64,000 nucleotides of DNA, taken from positions 61,104-125,103 of the forward strand of contig CALUNB010000001.1 in the NCBI GenBank assembly GCA_944321885.1. The letters are read 5' to 3'. Under the pieces are notes generated by a model that saw nothing but the letters and a program-made list of their open reading frames with translations, was not told the origin of the DNA and did not search any database. The position numbers and the translations under genes are program-made. The stretch comes from an uncultured Bacteroidales bacterium (lineage in GTDB: Bacteria; Bacteroidota; Bacteroidia; Bacteroidales; P3). Shown here piece after piece: positions 1-8,848 of this stretch; within the stretch, counting starts at the first letter, position 1; each line of letters begins with the position of its first letter.

Positions 1-1886
1 ATGGCAATAGGCCGGGAGTCGGTATGCGAAGCCAACTCGATGACCAGGCGCGGATTCTTCTCCAACAGCACAATCAAACCCATCAAGGAATCCTGGTATT
101 GTTCCTTCAAGTCCCATTTTCCCAAATCGTACAAGATTTCAGGCAGAACCACCGGCCCCTGCGGTATGGGTTCCAAGACGAAGTCGTGCACGAAATCCTT
201 GCTCGCCACTAAACCTACCGTCGTCTCGCTGCCTTCCGCTCCCAGATAGTTCCGCTTCCCCACGATAATCTTATAGGTTGTATTCTCATTGACCTGGCCG
301 CTGTTGAACTGGTAGAAACCCCGTCCATTCGTGGTCACGGCCACCAACATCCCGTCGCTGCCCACCAAGGTCACTTCGGCATCAGCAATCGGTTGCAAGG
401 TCTCCTCGCTGGTCACGGTCCCTGAAATCGTGAAAAGGATATCGGGCAGGTTGAACGAATAAATGTCGTCGCTGCCCCGTCCCCCACCCCGGTTGGAGCT
501 GAAAAAGCCTTGGTTCCGTCCCGGAAGGAAACATATCCCGAAATCATCGGCATTGGTATTCACCGGATAATCCAAATGCCCGATTTCCGTGTAAAGCCCG
601 TCGCGCAGAACCGAAGAAAAAATATCATACCCCCCCGAGGAATTATGTCCGGTAGAAGAAAAATAGAACGATGTATCGTTACGAAGGAAAGGATAAGCTT
701 CCTTGTATTCGGTATTGATCCATTTCCCGTCCGCGTTGCCTTCGGCCAAACGGGCCTCGATTTCCTCGGGCGTGGCGGTCTTGTCCCAGTTCATGTTCAC
801 GGGGACCCCGAAACTGCTCCCGCTCCCCTCCGCGTACCAGATATCCAAATCCCCGTAGCCGCCCTCCATGTTGGAAGCGAAATAAAGACGGCTTCCATCC
901 TCGGTGATGAAAGGATGCACGAAATCGGAAACCGTATCCCCGTTGATTTCCACGGTCACGGGATCCCCCCAGGCGGAACCATCGAAAGTGGAGGTCTTGA
1001 TGACACAACGGTTGGCCTTGTTGTCCTCGCTGCCGCAGAAAGTATAGTACATGGTATTGCCGCCATTGCAGAAAACGGCATCGCTCTCGTTCGAAGCCGT
1101 GCTGGTCTTACCGTTCTGGTCCAGTTTCTCAGGAAGACTCCAGGTACCTTTGGCGGCATCTTGCTTGGCCACGAAAATATCGGAAAAACGTTCCCCGGTC
1201 CAGGCGTCGGTCTTCTTGCCAGTCACTCCCTCCCGCGTGGAAGAAAAAGCGATGATGATGCCTTCCGCATCGTAAAGACGGGGATTCCAATCCCCCGCGT
1301 TGGTGTTGAGCTTGCGCACGTTCTCCACCTGGTAGCGGGAAGCCTGGGAGGCCAATTGCTGCGCCAGCATGCTGGCCCGCAAGCCTTGGATACCGGCACT
1401 GTCGTCGGGGATATAATCCAAATAATTCTGGAAATTCTCAATCGAAGCCTCGTATTGGCCAGCGGACAATTGCAAGTTGGCTAAATCGAAATAAACATCC
1501 GGGCGCACCTTGTAGTACCCGGCACGGATGCAACGCTGGTATTGACGCATCGCCTGGCGGCTCTGCCCGCTCAACCGGTAGGATTCGGCAATCTGGTACA
1601 TCAAACGGTTCTTCAAATCCGGGTCGCTCCCCTTTTTCTTCTTTCCCAAACGGGCGAAAGCTTTCTGGTATTGCGTCACCGCCACGCTGTACATATGGTA
1701 ACGGAATGCCGTATCCGCCTTCTTGATCTGGCGGTTCTGGGCGAACGCCCCCGCAGGAGAGCAAAGAAAAATCAAAGAGAAAAGAAAACACAGGAATCCT
1801 TTCCGTCCCCTCAGGCAGCTCCGGGGTGGAACACCCCGGCCGCAATTAGATATCTCCGTCTCTGTTTTAAGCTCTTCTGCAACCAT
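1..1886 (-). CDS. PorE-like OmpA-family outer membrane protein (3' end outside window)
   Basis: The minus-strand frame is open from an ATG at 1886 to the window edge (628 residues seen). Reading order: a hydrophobic signal segment (about residues 30-50, ending near AFAQ), helical TPR-like repeats (about 55-155), a beta-propeller of PD40/WD40-like strands (about 170-440, e.g. GSRLYFASNMEGGYGD), a carboxypeptidase-regulatory-like beta domain (about 470-550, FTISGTVTSEETLQPIADA), and the start of an OmpA peptidoglycan-binding domain (IELASHTDSRP) just before the edge. This architecture matches PorE of the type IX secretion system and related Bacteroidetes OmpA proteins, which anchor outer membrane complexes to murein. 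No lipobox is obvious, unlike described PorE lipoproteins, so the exact orthology is unsure. Confidence 0.8.
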   Translation of the reverse strand, partial: MVAEELKTETEISNCGRGVPPRSCLRGRKGFLCFLFSLIFLCSPAGAFAQNRQIKKADTAFRYHMYSVAVTQYQKAFARLGKKKKGSDPDLKNRLMYQIAESYRLSGQSRQAMRQYQRCIRAGYYKVRPDVYFDLANLQLSAGQYEASIENFQNYLDYIPDDSAGIQGLRASMLAQQLASQASRYQVENVRKLNTNAGDWNPRLYDAEGIIIAFSSTREGVTGKKTDAWTGERFSDIFVAKQDAAKGTWSLPEKLDQNGKTSTASNESDAVFCNGGNTMYYTFCGSEDNKANRCVIKTSTFDGSAWGDPVTVEINGDTVSDFVHPFITEDGSRLYFASNMEGGYGDLDIWYAEGSGSSFGVPVNMNWDKTATPEEIEARLAEGNADGKWINTEYKEAYPFLRNDTSFYFSSTGHNSSGGYDIFSSVLRDGLYTEIGHLDYPVNTNADDFGICFLPGRNQGFFSSNRGGGRGSDDIYSFNLPDILFTISGTVTSEETLQPIADAEVTLVGSDGMLVAVTTNGRGFYQFNSGQVNENTTYKIIVGKRNYLGAEGSETTVGLVASKDFVHDFVLEPIPQGPVVLPEILYDLGKWDLKEQYQDSLMGLIVLLEKNPRLVIELASHTDSRPIA

Positions 1887-1984
1887 ACAAATGCTTTATT
1901 TCCGTATGCCAGATTTGCGAATTTACGCATAATCTTGCAAATAAAAAAGAAAATCTTTCAAAGCCGCTGATTATCAGCTTCTCC

Positions 1985-2020
1985 AAAAAGAAAGGGAGAC
2001 TCCGTTCGGAATCCCCCTTT
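1985..2020 (-). terminator. Rho-independent terminator between secDF and the PorE-like gene
   Basis: Read on the minus strand, 2020 to 1991 folds into a 14-bp stem (outer AAAGGG/CCCTTT, inner TCCG/CGGA, two G-U pairs between) with a two-base loop, followed at once by CTTTTT. It lies 325 bp past the secDF stop and 100 bp before the PorE-like start, so it would end any transcript reading out of secDF. Confidence 0.75.
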
Positions 2021-2059
2021 CCTCTTTCCGGCCGGGCTTGGAGGCCGGCACCGGACATC

Positions 2060-2347
2060 TTAGAAGCTGCTTAAAATTTCTTACAATCCTGAAAAGGCTG
2101 AATTTTCAGGGACCGGGTCCAGGATTTTGTTTGCCCATCGGGGGCTATTTCGGGTCTGGGTTGAGCGATGCTCGATGATAGCTTGGTCTCGGAGAAATCA
2201 AAGCAAGCTTTGATTCCCCGCTCGACTTTCGCTATCGTTTGCCTTTTTCACGTCCGATAGCTGGGCTATCCTCCTTTGAAAAACGCCGCGCCATCCCTCC
2301 AAATCCCCTCCCGATGGCCTAAACAAATAAATTTAAACAGCTTCTTA
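2060..2347. repeat. 288-bp intergenic element with GAAGCTG inverted ends (family E)
   Basis: The two ends are imperfect inverted repeats: TTAGAAGCTGCTTAAAATTT at 2060-2079 and, read in reverse, TAAGAAGCTGTTTAAATTT at 2347-2329. The right end contains the TAA stop codon of secDF. Similar half-sites occur at 11292-11312 and 33491-33514. The interior holds a copy of the variable-hairpin module. No protein is encoded. Confidence 0.55.
2178..2241 (+). repeat. Variable-hairpin module (family B, diverged copy)
   Basis: This stretch shares the B-family frame (ATAGCTTGGTCTCGG on the left, CGCTCGACTTTCGCTAT on the right), but the central hairpin at 2196-2215 is AATCAAAGC-AA-GCTTTGATT, a perfect 9-bp stem unrelated in sequence to other copies. 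The promoter-like box is degraded here to TATCGTTTG. Confidence 0.6.
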
Positions 2348-5300
2348 GCGGGCAGCGCCCTTGCTGGTGTAAATCCCCCGGGCCTGGGCTTCGGCCAACT
2401 GTTTGTCTTCCTTCCGTTTCAACAAGCGGAAAGCGATAGGCGAAGCCACGAAGATGGAGGAATACGTACCAATGATGATACCCGAAAGGAGGCAGAAAGT
2501 AAAGCCTCGAATCACTTCACCTCCGAAGATGAAAATCATCAAGACCGTAACCAAAGTGGTACCCGAAGCATTCACGGTACGCGGCAAGGTGCTGTTGATG
2601 GCCGCGTTCATGTTGTCCTTCAAGGAATGCTTGGGATAAAGCCCCAGGTTCTCACGTATACGGTCGAACACGATAACGGTATCGTTGATCGTATAACCGA
2701 TAATCGTCAAAATCGCAGCGATGAAAGCCTGGTCGATATCGAGGGAGAACGGCAGCACCCCGTAGAACAACGAGAACAAGCCAATCGTAATCAAAGCATT
2801 GTGGGTCAACCCAATCAATGCGCTCAAACCAAACTGCCAACGTTTGAAACGGATAGCTATGTAAATGAAGATGGCGATAAGGGCCAAGGCCACGGCAATG
2901 AAGGCCGAACGGGTGATGTCTGTAGCCACGGCGGCACCTACGATTTCCGAACTGATCTGGCCTATGGTCTTGTCTTCATTGAAGAGCTTGAAGTCGATAG
3001 GATGTACGAAGAAATCCTTGCATCCTTCGTACAAACGGCGTTCCACATCGGCATCCACATCGGTACCGGTTTCTTCGATACGGTATTGGGTCGTCACCTT
3101 CACCTGGTTGGAAGGACCGTAGGTCTTCACTTCCGGAGCATCCCCGTCGAACGCGGCTGCCAGGCTTTCGCGTACATCGTTGGCGCTGACCACCTGGTCG
3201 AAACGGACCACATAGGTACGCCCTCCCGTGAAGTCGATACCGAGGCTCAAGCCACGCACGCAAAGCGAAATCACGCAAATGGCAATCAAGGTTCCGGAAA
3301 CGATGAAGGATATCTTGCTCTTGCCAATGAAATCGAAACGGGCCTTGGACAGGAAGTTTTCAGAAAACTTGTGGCTGAAGGAAATCTTCTTGTCGTGGTT
3401 CAGCTGGCGGTTGAAAATCAAACGCGGGATGAACAAAGCCGTGAACAAGGAAGTACAGATACCGATACACAAGGTCGTGGCGAAACCCTTGATGGGACCT
3501 GTCCCGAAATACAGAAGGATGATACCGGTAATCAAGGTGGTCACCTGACCATCGATGATAGCCGAATAACCGTTCCTGTAACCTTCACTGATGGCCGAGC
3601 GCAAAGTCTTGCCCAAACGAAGCTCTTCCTTTACACGTTCGTAGATGATGACGTTGGCATCCACCGCCATACCCAAGGTAAGCACGATACCGGCGATACC
3701 CGAAAGGGTCAAGACGGCTCCGATGGACGTCAGGGTCCCGAAAAGGAAGAATACATTGACCAGCAAGGCCACATTGGCAATCAGACCGGCCTTGTTGTAG
3801 AAAACATACATGTAAATCAAAACCAACAAGAACGCCAGGATGAAAGAAACCATACTGCTGTTGATGGATTCCTGACCCAAGGAAGGTCCGACCACGGCTT
3901 CCTGCACAATCTTGGCAGGAGCAGGCAACTTACCGGCTTTCAACACATTGGCCAAGTCTTGACCTTCTTCCACCGTGAATCCCCCGGTAATCGAGGAACG
4001 TCCGCCGGCAATCTCGCCGTTCACCGTCGGCCAAGAATAAGCCACGTTGTCAAGCACGATGGCAATCGAACGTCCTACATTGTGTCCCGTCAGGTTTTTC
4101 CAAGTCCGGGCCCCTTCGGTGTTCATGCTCATGCTGATTTCCACCCCGCCGTTCTGGCCGAAGTCCTGACGGGCATCGGTAACGACATCGCCACCCAGGG
4201 GCGCTTGGCCGTCACGGGTGCTGATTTTCAAAGCAATCAAAGAGTAGATATCGGTATTTTCCTGAACGGGTTTCACCGACCAAACGAACTTCACGTTACG
4301 CGGGAACTTGCCCTTGGCCTGGACCAACATCTCGTCCACCTTGGCCATGTCCTTTTCCCGGGCATACCCGACCACGGGCCCCATACGTTGTTCATCTCCT
4401 TGGAAAAGGCTCGGCATCAAGACTGCGAACAAAGGATTCTGTTTCTGCCATTGGGCGGCATCCAGACTAGCCATACCGGCCGAATCCTGGGCTTTGGCCA
4501 ACTGGGCCATCAAGTCGTCCGAAGAAGTATCGGCAGCAGAAGCCTCCCCGTTTCCGGAATCGGCTTGGGCCGCAGGAGTTTCCGTCGAAGCGGCATCTTC
4601 CGTAGCTTGCAGGTTCTGCACCGAAACCAAATATTCGTTGGCTTCCTGCAAATAAGGAATCAACTCGGAGAACTCATAGGTTTCCCAGAATTCCAACTGG
4701 GCGGTTCCTTGCAACAGCTTACGCACACGGGCCGGGTCCTTCACACCAGGCAGTTCGACCAAAATACGGTCGGTCTGCGCCAGTTTCTGTACATTGGGCT
4801 GGGCCACCCCGAACTTGTCGATACGGGTACGCAAAATCTGGTAAGTACGGTCGAACGCACTGTTGGTTTCCGCCTTGATGGCTCTCAACACCTCTTCATT
4901 CGTCGAATTGGCGTTCACATCCTTCATCTCGAAACTGAAAATGGCCGCCATCTGGGCGTTGGGGTCCTTTTCGTTCCAAACCTGGCCGAACACGTCCACG
5001 AAGTTCGTGTTCGCCTCCATCTTGTTTCGGACCGCCGCTTCTTCCATCACGCTGTTGAAAAAGGGGTCGGTACTGTAACCGGACAAAGCCCGGACGACAT
5101 CGGCGGTGGAAACTTCCATCATCACGTTCATACCCCCGCGCAAGTCCAGACCGAGGTTCAGTTCGCGGGCCTTGCATTCCTTATAGGTGTACTTGCGGAT
5201 AAGGATGTTATAAACCACATCGTTCCCGACCGAGTCGATGAAATACTGGTGTTTCGCGTTGTAAATGGAATCGTAGAGCGTCCTTGCCAAAACGTCGTTA

Positions 5301-5458
5301 CCACCGGACAAAGCCTTGGCTTCCATCTCCGTGTTGTTCGTGGCGAACGCTTCGGCCCTCTTGTCCACCCTCCGGGCAAAAAACGTGAACGACAACTCGA
5401 ACAAGCAGATAATAGCGAAAGCTATGGCAAAAAACTTTATAACACCCTTGTTTTGCAT
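2345..5458 (-). CDS. secDF: SecDF protein translocase subunit (single-chain fusion)
   Basis: This 1037-residue inner membrane protein joins SecD and SecF, which use the proton gradient to pull preproteins through SecYEG on the periplasmic side. The first transmembrane helix spans about residues 7-27. The SecD signature GLDLRGG is at 103-109, the large periplasmic P1 domain follows, then five SecD helices, and the SecF half begins around the GIDFTGG motif with its own helices. A low-complexity Ala/Ser/Asp-rich insert (around TPAAQADSGNGEASAADTSS) sits within P1. The length fits Bacteroidetes SecDF proteins of about 1000 residues. A promoter lies just upstream at 5527-5556. Its stop codon is part of the inverted end of a repeat element. 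YajC, its usual partner, is encoded far away at 43.6 kb. Confidence 0.97.
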   Translation of the reverse strand: MQNKGVIKFFAIAFAIICLFELSFTFFARRVDKRAEAFATNNTEMEAKALSGGNDVLARTLYDSIYNAKHQYFIDSVGNDVVYNILIRKYTYKECKARELNLGLDLRGGMNVMMEVSTADVVRALSGYSTDPFFNSVMEEAAVRNKMEANTNFVDVFGQVWNEKDPNAQMAAIFSFEMKDVNANSTNEEVLRAIKAETNSAFDRTYQILRTRIDKFGVAQPNVQKLAQTDRILVELPGVKDPARVRKLLQGTAQLEFWETYEFSELIPYLQEANEYLVSVQNLQATEDAASTETPAAQADSGNGEASAADTSSDDLMAQLAKAQDSAGMASLDAAQWQKQNPLFAVLMPSLFQGDEQRMGPVVGYAREKDMAKVDEMLVQAKGKFPRNVKFVWSVKPVQENTDIYSLIALKISTRDGQAPLGGDVVTDARQDFGQNGGVEISMSMNTEGARTWKNLTGHNVGRSIAIVLDNVAYSWPTVNGEIAGGRSSITGGFTVEEGQDLANVLKAGKLPAPAKIVQEAVVGPSLGQESINSSMVSFILAFLLVLIYMYVFYNKAGLIANVALLVNVFFLFGTLTSIGAVLTLSGIAGIVLTLGMAVDANVIIYERVKEELRLGKTLRSAISEGYRNGYSAIIDGQVTTLITGIILLYFGTGPIKGFATTLCIGICTSLFTALFIPRLIFNRQLNHDKKISFSHKFSENFLSKARFDFIGKSKISFIVSGTLIAICVISLCVRGLSLGIDFTGGRTYVVRFDQVVSANDVRESLAAAFDGDAPEVKTYGPSNQVKVTTQYRIEETGTDVDADVERRLYEGCKDFFVHPIDFKLFNEDKTIGQISSEIVGAAVATDITRSAFIAVALALIAIFIYIAIRFKRWQFGLSALIGLTHNALITIGLFSLFYGVLPFSLDIDQAFIAAILTIIGYTINDTVIVFDRIRENLGLYPKHSLKDNMNAAINSTLPRTVNASGTTLVTVLMIFIFGGEVIRGFTFCLLSGIIIGTYSSIFVASPIAFRLLKRKEDKQLAEAQARGIYTSKGAAR

Positions 5459-5526
5459 GGTTTAGTTAATATTTGGTTATTTTTCGTTCCTGCACTGCAA
5501 ACGGCCACAAATTACAAAAATGGCCA

Positions 5527-5556
5527 CAAAGATAGTATTATTTTTATTAGTTCCAA
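5527..5556 (-). promoter_or_regulatory. secDF promoter (Bacteroidetes type)
   Basis: On the minus strand TTGG (5556-5553), an 18-base spacer and TATCTTTG (5534-5527) match the Bacteroidetes TTTG / TAnnTTTG primary sigma promoter. The leader to the secDF ATG is about 65 bases. A direct repeat TTTGTGGCC occurs twice just downstream of the -7 box and could be an operator. Confidence 0.65.
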
Positions 5557-5582
5557 GCCTCGGGACCCGGGCTCTTCCCGCC

Positions 5583-6638
5583 TCAACGGCAGGTCATCTC
5601 GCCCCGCAAATCCTGTCCCAACGCTTTGCAAACCGCCTCGTAATCCAAGCCTTTTCCCAAAAGGTACATCATCTTGGTCACGGCGGCCTCGGTAGTCAAA
5701 TCCTTGCCGTCCACCACGCCCAAATCACGCAACTGGGTACTGGCCGCGTACTTGCCCATCTCCACGCTGCCCTCGGCGCACTGGGTCACGTTCAAGACCG
5801 GGATACGGCGGGTTCGGGCTACCGAAAGAGCCTCGACGAAAGCCTCGGAGGTGGGCGCATTACCCGATCCGTAAGTTCCCAGGACTAAGCCCTTCAAATC
5901 GGTGTTCTCCAAGAGCGAACGCAAAACGGAAGGTGTCATGCCCGGATGTATCTTCAAAATCAGCACATGGCTTTCCAAAGTCTTCCAGACCCGGAAGGGT
6001 TCCCGGACTAAGGTCCGGGCATCCTGTTCCAACATGGGGTTCCACTTCACATGCACCCCGACCCGCGCCAAAGCCGGGAAATTGGCCGAGAGGAAAGCCG
6101 TGAAACTTTCAGCGCTGAACTTGGTGATACGGTTGCCCCGGAAAAGGCTGTCGCCGAAGCAAACACAGACTTCCCTCACCTTCGGCCGTCCCTCCTCGTC
6201 CACCGAAGCCGCCATTTCCAAAGCGTTGACCAGATTGGCCTTGCCATCGCTGCGCAACACGCCGATTGGCAGCTGCGAACCGGTCAGGATCACCGGCTTG
6301 GCCAAGTTTTCCAACATGAAACTGAGAGCCGAAGCCGTGTACGCCATCGTGTCGGTGCCGTGCAAGACCACGAAACCGTCGTACGAATCATAATTTTCCT
6401 CGATGACTTTCCCGATATGGACCCAACCTTCCGGTCCCATGTCCGAAGAATCAATCAAATGCGGGAAACAATAGGACGAAATGGAGATGTCCAGGCTTTT
6501 GAGGCCGGGCATGGCTTCCAGCAGCCCCTCGAAACGGAAGGGAGACAAAGCCCCGGTGGCGCTGTCCTGCACCATGCCTATGGTCCCCCCCGTATAAACA
6601 ATCAATATCTTACGTTCCGGCTGATTCTTCTGCGCCAT
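5583..6638 (-). CDS. ansA: Type I (cytoplasmic) L-asparaginase
   Basis: The 351-residue protein hydrolyses L-asparagine to aspartate and ammonia. Both catalytic triads of the family are visible: YTGGTIG at residues 15-21 (nucleophile Thr19) and HGTDTMAYT at 93-101 (Thr95, Asp96), with the supporting lysine motif further along (SDGKANLVNA). There is no signal peptide, which fits the cytoplasmic AnsA subgroup rather than the secreted high-affinity type II enzyme. It is divergent from tryptophanase, so two amino-acid-degrading genes share one regulatory gap. Confidence 0.95.
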   Translation of the reverse strand: MAQKNQPERKILIVYTGGTIGMVQDSATGALSPFRFEGLLEAMPGLKSLDISISSYCFPHLIDSSDMGPEGWVHIGKVIEENYDSYDGFVVLHGTDTMAYTASALSFMLENLAKPVILTGSQLPIGVLRSDGKANLVNALEMAASVDEEGRPKVREVCVCFGDSLFRGNRITKFSAESFTAFLSANFPALARVGVHVKWNPMLEQDARTLVREPFRVWKTLESHVLILKIHPGMTPSVLRSLLENTDLKGLVLGTYGSGNAPTSEAFVEALSVARTRRIPVLNVTQCAEGSVEMGKYAASTQLRDLGVVDGKDLTTEAAVTKMMYLLGKGLDYEAVCKALGQDLRGEMTCR

Positions 6639-6758
6639 TGTTCATCTGGATTTTTCGACACGGGAAACAGCTTTGCCCCGGAGGAACCCCTCCTTAGGAG
6701 CCACCGCGTTTCCCCTTTTTTTCGGCCTGCAAAGGTAGGCATTTGAGAAGAATTATTG

Positions 6759-6766
6759 TACATTTG
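6759..6766 (+). promoter_or_regulatory. Probable tnaA -7 promoter box
   Basis: TACATTTG fits the TAnnTTTG consensus and lies 147 bases before the tryptophanase start. No well-placed TTTG is seen 19-21 bases upstream (the nearest TTTG is only 13 bases away), so this is a partial match. Confidence 0.45.
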
Positions 6767-6830
6767 CAAGCCAACGACCCGGAAGGGGGCCGAAGCGGCG
6801 CCGGAATGCTGCTTTTCATGAGACCTCCGA

Positions 6831-6862
6831 CGGTGGGTCAGATTGCCCATTATCACGCACCG
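6831..6862 (+). repeat. Minimal family-A palindrome in the tnaA leader
   Basis: CGGTGGGTCAG on the left pairs with CCCATTATCACGCACCG on the right, the same motif that ends the longer family-A repeats. Here no interior is present. It lies between the probable promoter and the tryptophanase start, so it would form a hairpin in the 5' leader. Confidence 0.55.
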
Positions 6863-6875
6863 CAGTTAGAAAATC

Positions 6876-6911
6876 ACTAAAAACAAATAATAAACTAAAA
6901 ACAAATAATAA
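6876..6911 (+). repeat. Perfect 18-bp tandem duplication abutting the tnaA start
   Basis: ACTAAAAACAAATAATAA occurs twice back to back and ends one base before the ATG at 6913. It is A-rich and has no Shine-Dalgarno sequence, as is usual for strongly translated Bacteroidetes genes. Confidence 0.9.
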
Positions 6912-6912
6912 T

Positions 6913-8286
6913 ATGGAATTACCTTTTGCAGAATCCTATCGGATCAAGATGGTGGAACACATCCACCGCAGCACCCGCGAAGAACGCGAAAAATGGATCA
7001 AGGAAGCCAAGTACAACCTCTTCAAACTGGCTTCGGACGAGGTGTACATCGACCTTCTGACCGACTCCGGCACCGGCGCCATGAGCGACAAGCAATGGGC
7101 CGCCATCATGCTGGGCGATGAAAGCTACGCAGGGGCCAGCTCCTTCTTCAACATGAAGGCCATGGTTGAAAAAATCACGGGATTCCAATACGTTCTTCCG
7201 ACACATCAGGGACGTGCTGCCGAAAACGTGTTCTTCTCCGCCACGGTGAAAGCCGGGAACGTGATTCCGGGTAACTCCCATTTCGACACCACCAAGGGCC
7301 ATATCGAATACCGCAAAGCCGTAGCCTTGGATTGCACGATTGACGAAGCCGCCGACACCCAGCTGGAAATCCCGTTCAAAGGCAACGTGGATCCTGCCAA
7401 ACTGGACAAAGCATTGGCAGAGCACAAGGGCAATGTACCCTTCGTGATTGTCACCGTCACCAACAACACCGCCGGCGGTCAACCGGTTTCGATGCAGAAC
7501 CTGCGCGAAGTCCGGGAAATCTGCAACAAATACAATGTCCCTGTCATCCTCGACTCCGCCCGTTTTGCCGAAAACGCCTACTTCATCAAGACCCGCGAAA
7601 AGGGATACGAAAACAAGACCATCAAGGAAATCGCCCGGGAAATGTTTTCCTATGCCGATGGTATGACGATGAGTTCCAAAAAGGACGCGATTGTCAACAT
7701 GGGAGGTTTCTTCGCCACCAACAAGAAAGAATGGTACGACGCCGCCACGATGTTCGGTATCATGTACGAAGGCTACCTGACCTACGGAGGGATGGCCGGT
7801 CGTGACATGAACGCCTTGGCCCAAGGTCTGGACGAAGGGACCGAATTCCCGGTACTTGAAAGCCGTATCAAGCAGGTACAATATCTCGGCCAACGCCTCG
7901 ATGAATTCGGCATTCCTTACCAACGTCCCGCCGGTGGCCACGCCATCTTCGTAGATGCCAAGAAAATCCTGCCCAACGTACCCAAAGAACAGTTCAAGGC
8001 CCAGACTTTGGGTGTGGAACTCTATCTCGAAGCCGGTATCCGCGGGGTTGAAATCGGAGCCATCCTGGCCGACCGCGATCCTGTGACACGCGAAAACCGC
8101 TACCCGGAACTGGAATTGCTCCGTCTGGCCATCCCGCGCAGGACGTACACCAACAACCACATGGACGTGATTGCCGTGGCCTTGAAAAACATCTACGACC
8201 GTCGCGAATCCATCACTTCCGGTTACCGGATTGTGAAGGAACTGCCTATCATGCGCCACTTTACTATTGAGTTGGAAAAATGCTAG
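6913..8286 (+). CDS. tnaA: Tryptophanase (tryptophan indole-lyase)
   Basis: This 457-residue PLP enzyme splits tryptophan into indole, pyruvate and ammonia. The PLP lysine lies in MSSKKDA (Lys257 by alignment with E. coli Lys270). Two sites separate it from tyrosine phenol-lyase: the motif GIRGVEIG has Val-Glu-Ile where the phenol-lyase has Met-Glu-Arg, and the C-terminal RHFT keeps His449, equal to the tryptophanase-specific His463 of E. coli, where the phenol-lyase has Phe. The leader has no tnaC-like peptide with a tryptophan codon. A family-A repeat begins eight bases after the stop. Confidence 0.93.
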   Translation: MELPFAESYRIKMVEHIHRSTREEREKWIKEAKYNLFKLASDEVYIDLLTDSGTGAMSDKQWAAIMLGDESYAGASSFFNMKAMVEKITGFQYVLPTHQGRAAENVFFSATVKAGNVIPGNSHFDTTKGHIEYRKAVALDCTIDEAADTQLEIPFKGNVDPAKLDKALAEHKGNVPFVIVTVTNNTAGGQPVSMQNLREVREICNKYNVPVILDSARFAENAYFIKTREKGYENKTIKEIAREMFSYADGMTMSSKKDAIVNMGGFFATNKKEWYDAATMFGIMYEGYLTYGGMAGRDMNALAQGLDEGTEFPVLESRIKQVQYLGQRLDEFGIPYQRPAGGHAIFVDAKKILPNVPKEQFKAQTLGVELYLEAGIRGVEIGAILADRDPVTRENRYPELELLRLAIPRRTYTNNHMDVIAVALKNIYDRRESITSGYRIVKELPIMRHFTIELEKC

Positions 8287-8294
8287 GAAACATC

Positions 8295-8578
8295 GGCGGT
8301 GCGTGATAACGGGCAAGCTGTGGCCTTGCTTTGGTGCTACCGAAAACAGGCTGCACCTCGACCCAACTCAAACCTATCGGTTTGGCTGGGTCCTTGGTTT
8401 GCACTGTTTTTCGAGACCCGAACTCAGTCACGAACCGCAGTGCGAGCCGAACGCAGAGGGCAAGTTTACTTGCACTATGCTGAGGCGAAGCCTGCGCTCG
8501 TTGCGCAGCAGCAACTTCAGTATGCTCTTTCGTTCTCGCTCTCAGCGCCTTGCATCTCACCCATTCTGACGCACCGCC
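8295..8578 (+). repeat. Family-A palindromic repeat, full copy A1 (284 bp)
   Basis: Ends are GGCGGTGCGTGATAACGGG and, inverted, GGCGGTGCGTCAGAATGGG. The copy starts just after the tnaA stop. Inside are a variable hairpin at 8360-8392 (GACCCAA.. pairing with ..GGCTGGGTC), the conserved stretch CTCGGTTTGCAC-like/ACTGTTTTTCGAGACTCG, a second hairpin GCAAGTTTACTTGC, and the tail CTCTCAGCGCCTTGCATC. No ORF here is plausible. Relatives are at 11864, 21447, 26615, 33238, 46880 and 63714. Confidence 0.85.
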
Positions 8579-8848
8579 TTTTATAAGCAGCCGGACAGGA
8601 CAGGAAGCGGGAACGCGACCTGCTCCGTCCGGCTCCGTTTTGCCTGCCAAGGTCCAAGGACAGCCCCGAAAACGGGGCCACAGTCCGAACCGGGAAAGAG
8701 TCCGAACCCGACAAGGCAAGACAAAAAAACACCCTACCGGCAAATCTCCGGGGACGGAGGTTGCCGGACCAACACAGGGAATTCTTGCCGCTCCCAAGCG
8801 CAAGGGTTCCCAAAATTTTTCTCTCCCACCCCATTTCTCTTCCCACTT
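8579..8848. other. Intergenic stretch without recognised content
   Basis: About 270 bases between repeat A1 and the TamL gene. The stretch is GC-rich with short inverted repeats (e.g. CCGGACAGGA), but no promoter of the TAnnTTTG type, RNA gene or ORF with family resemblance was seen. Confidence 0.5.

Noticed and set aside
2276..5695. Very long open frame (1139 codons) opposite secDF
   Set aside because: It is the antisense shadow of a conserved gene; its product is Gln/His/Arg-rich without any domain. Similar long shadows opposite tnaA (6919-8316) and the GH3 fusion (38451-41156) were dropped for the same reason.
6806..6880. Possible tnaC-like leader peptide before tryptophanase (24 codons)
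   Set aside because: The frame has no tryptophan codon and runs through the REP-like hairpin, so it does not fit TnaC control.
6913..8286. Tyrosine phenol-lyase as an alternative identity
   Set aside because: The RHFT histidine and the GVEIG motif are tryptophanase-type; the phenol-lyase has Phe and MERG there.
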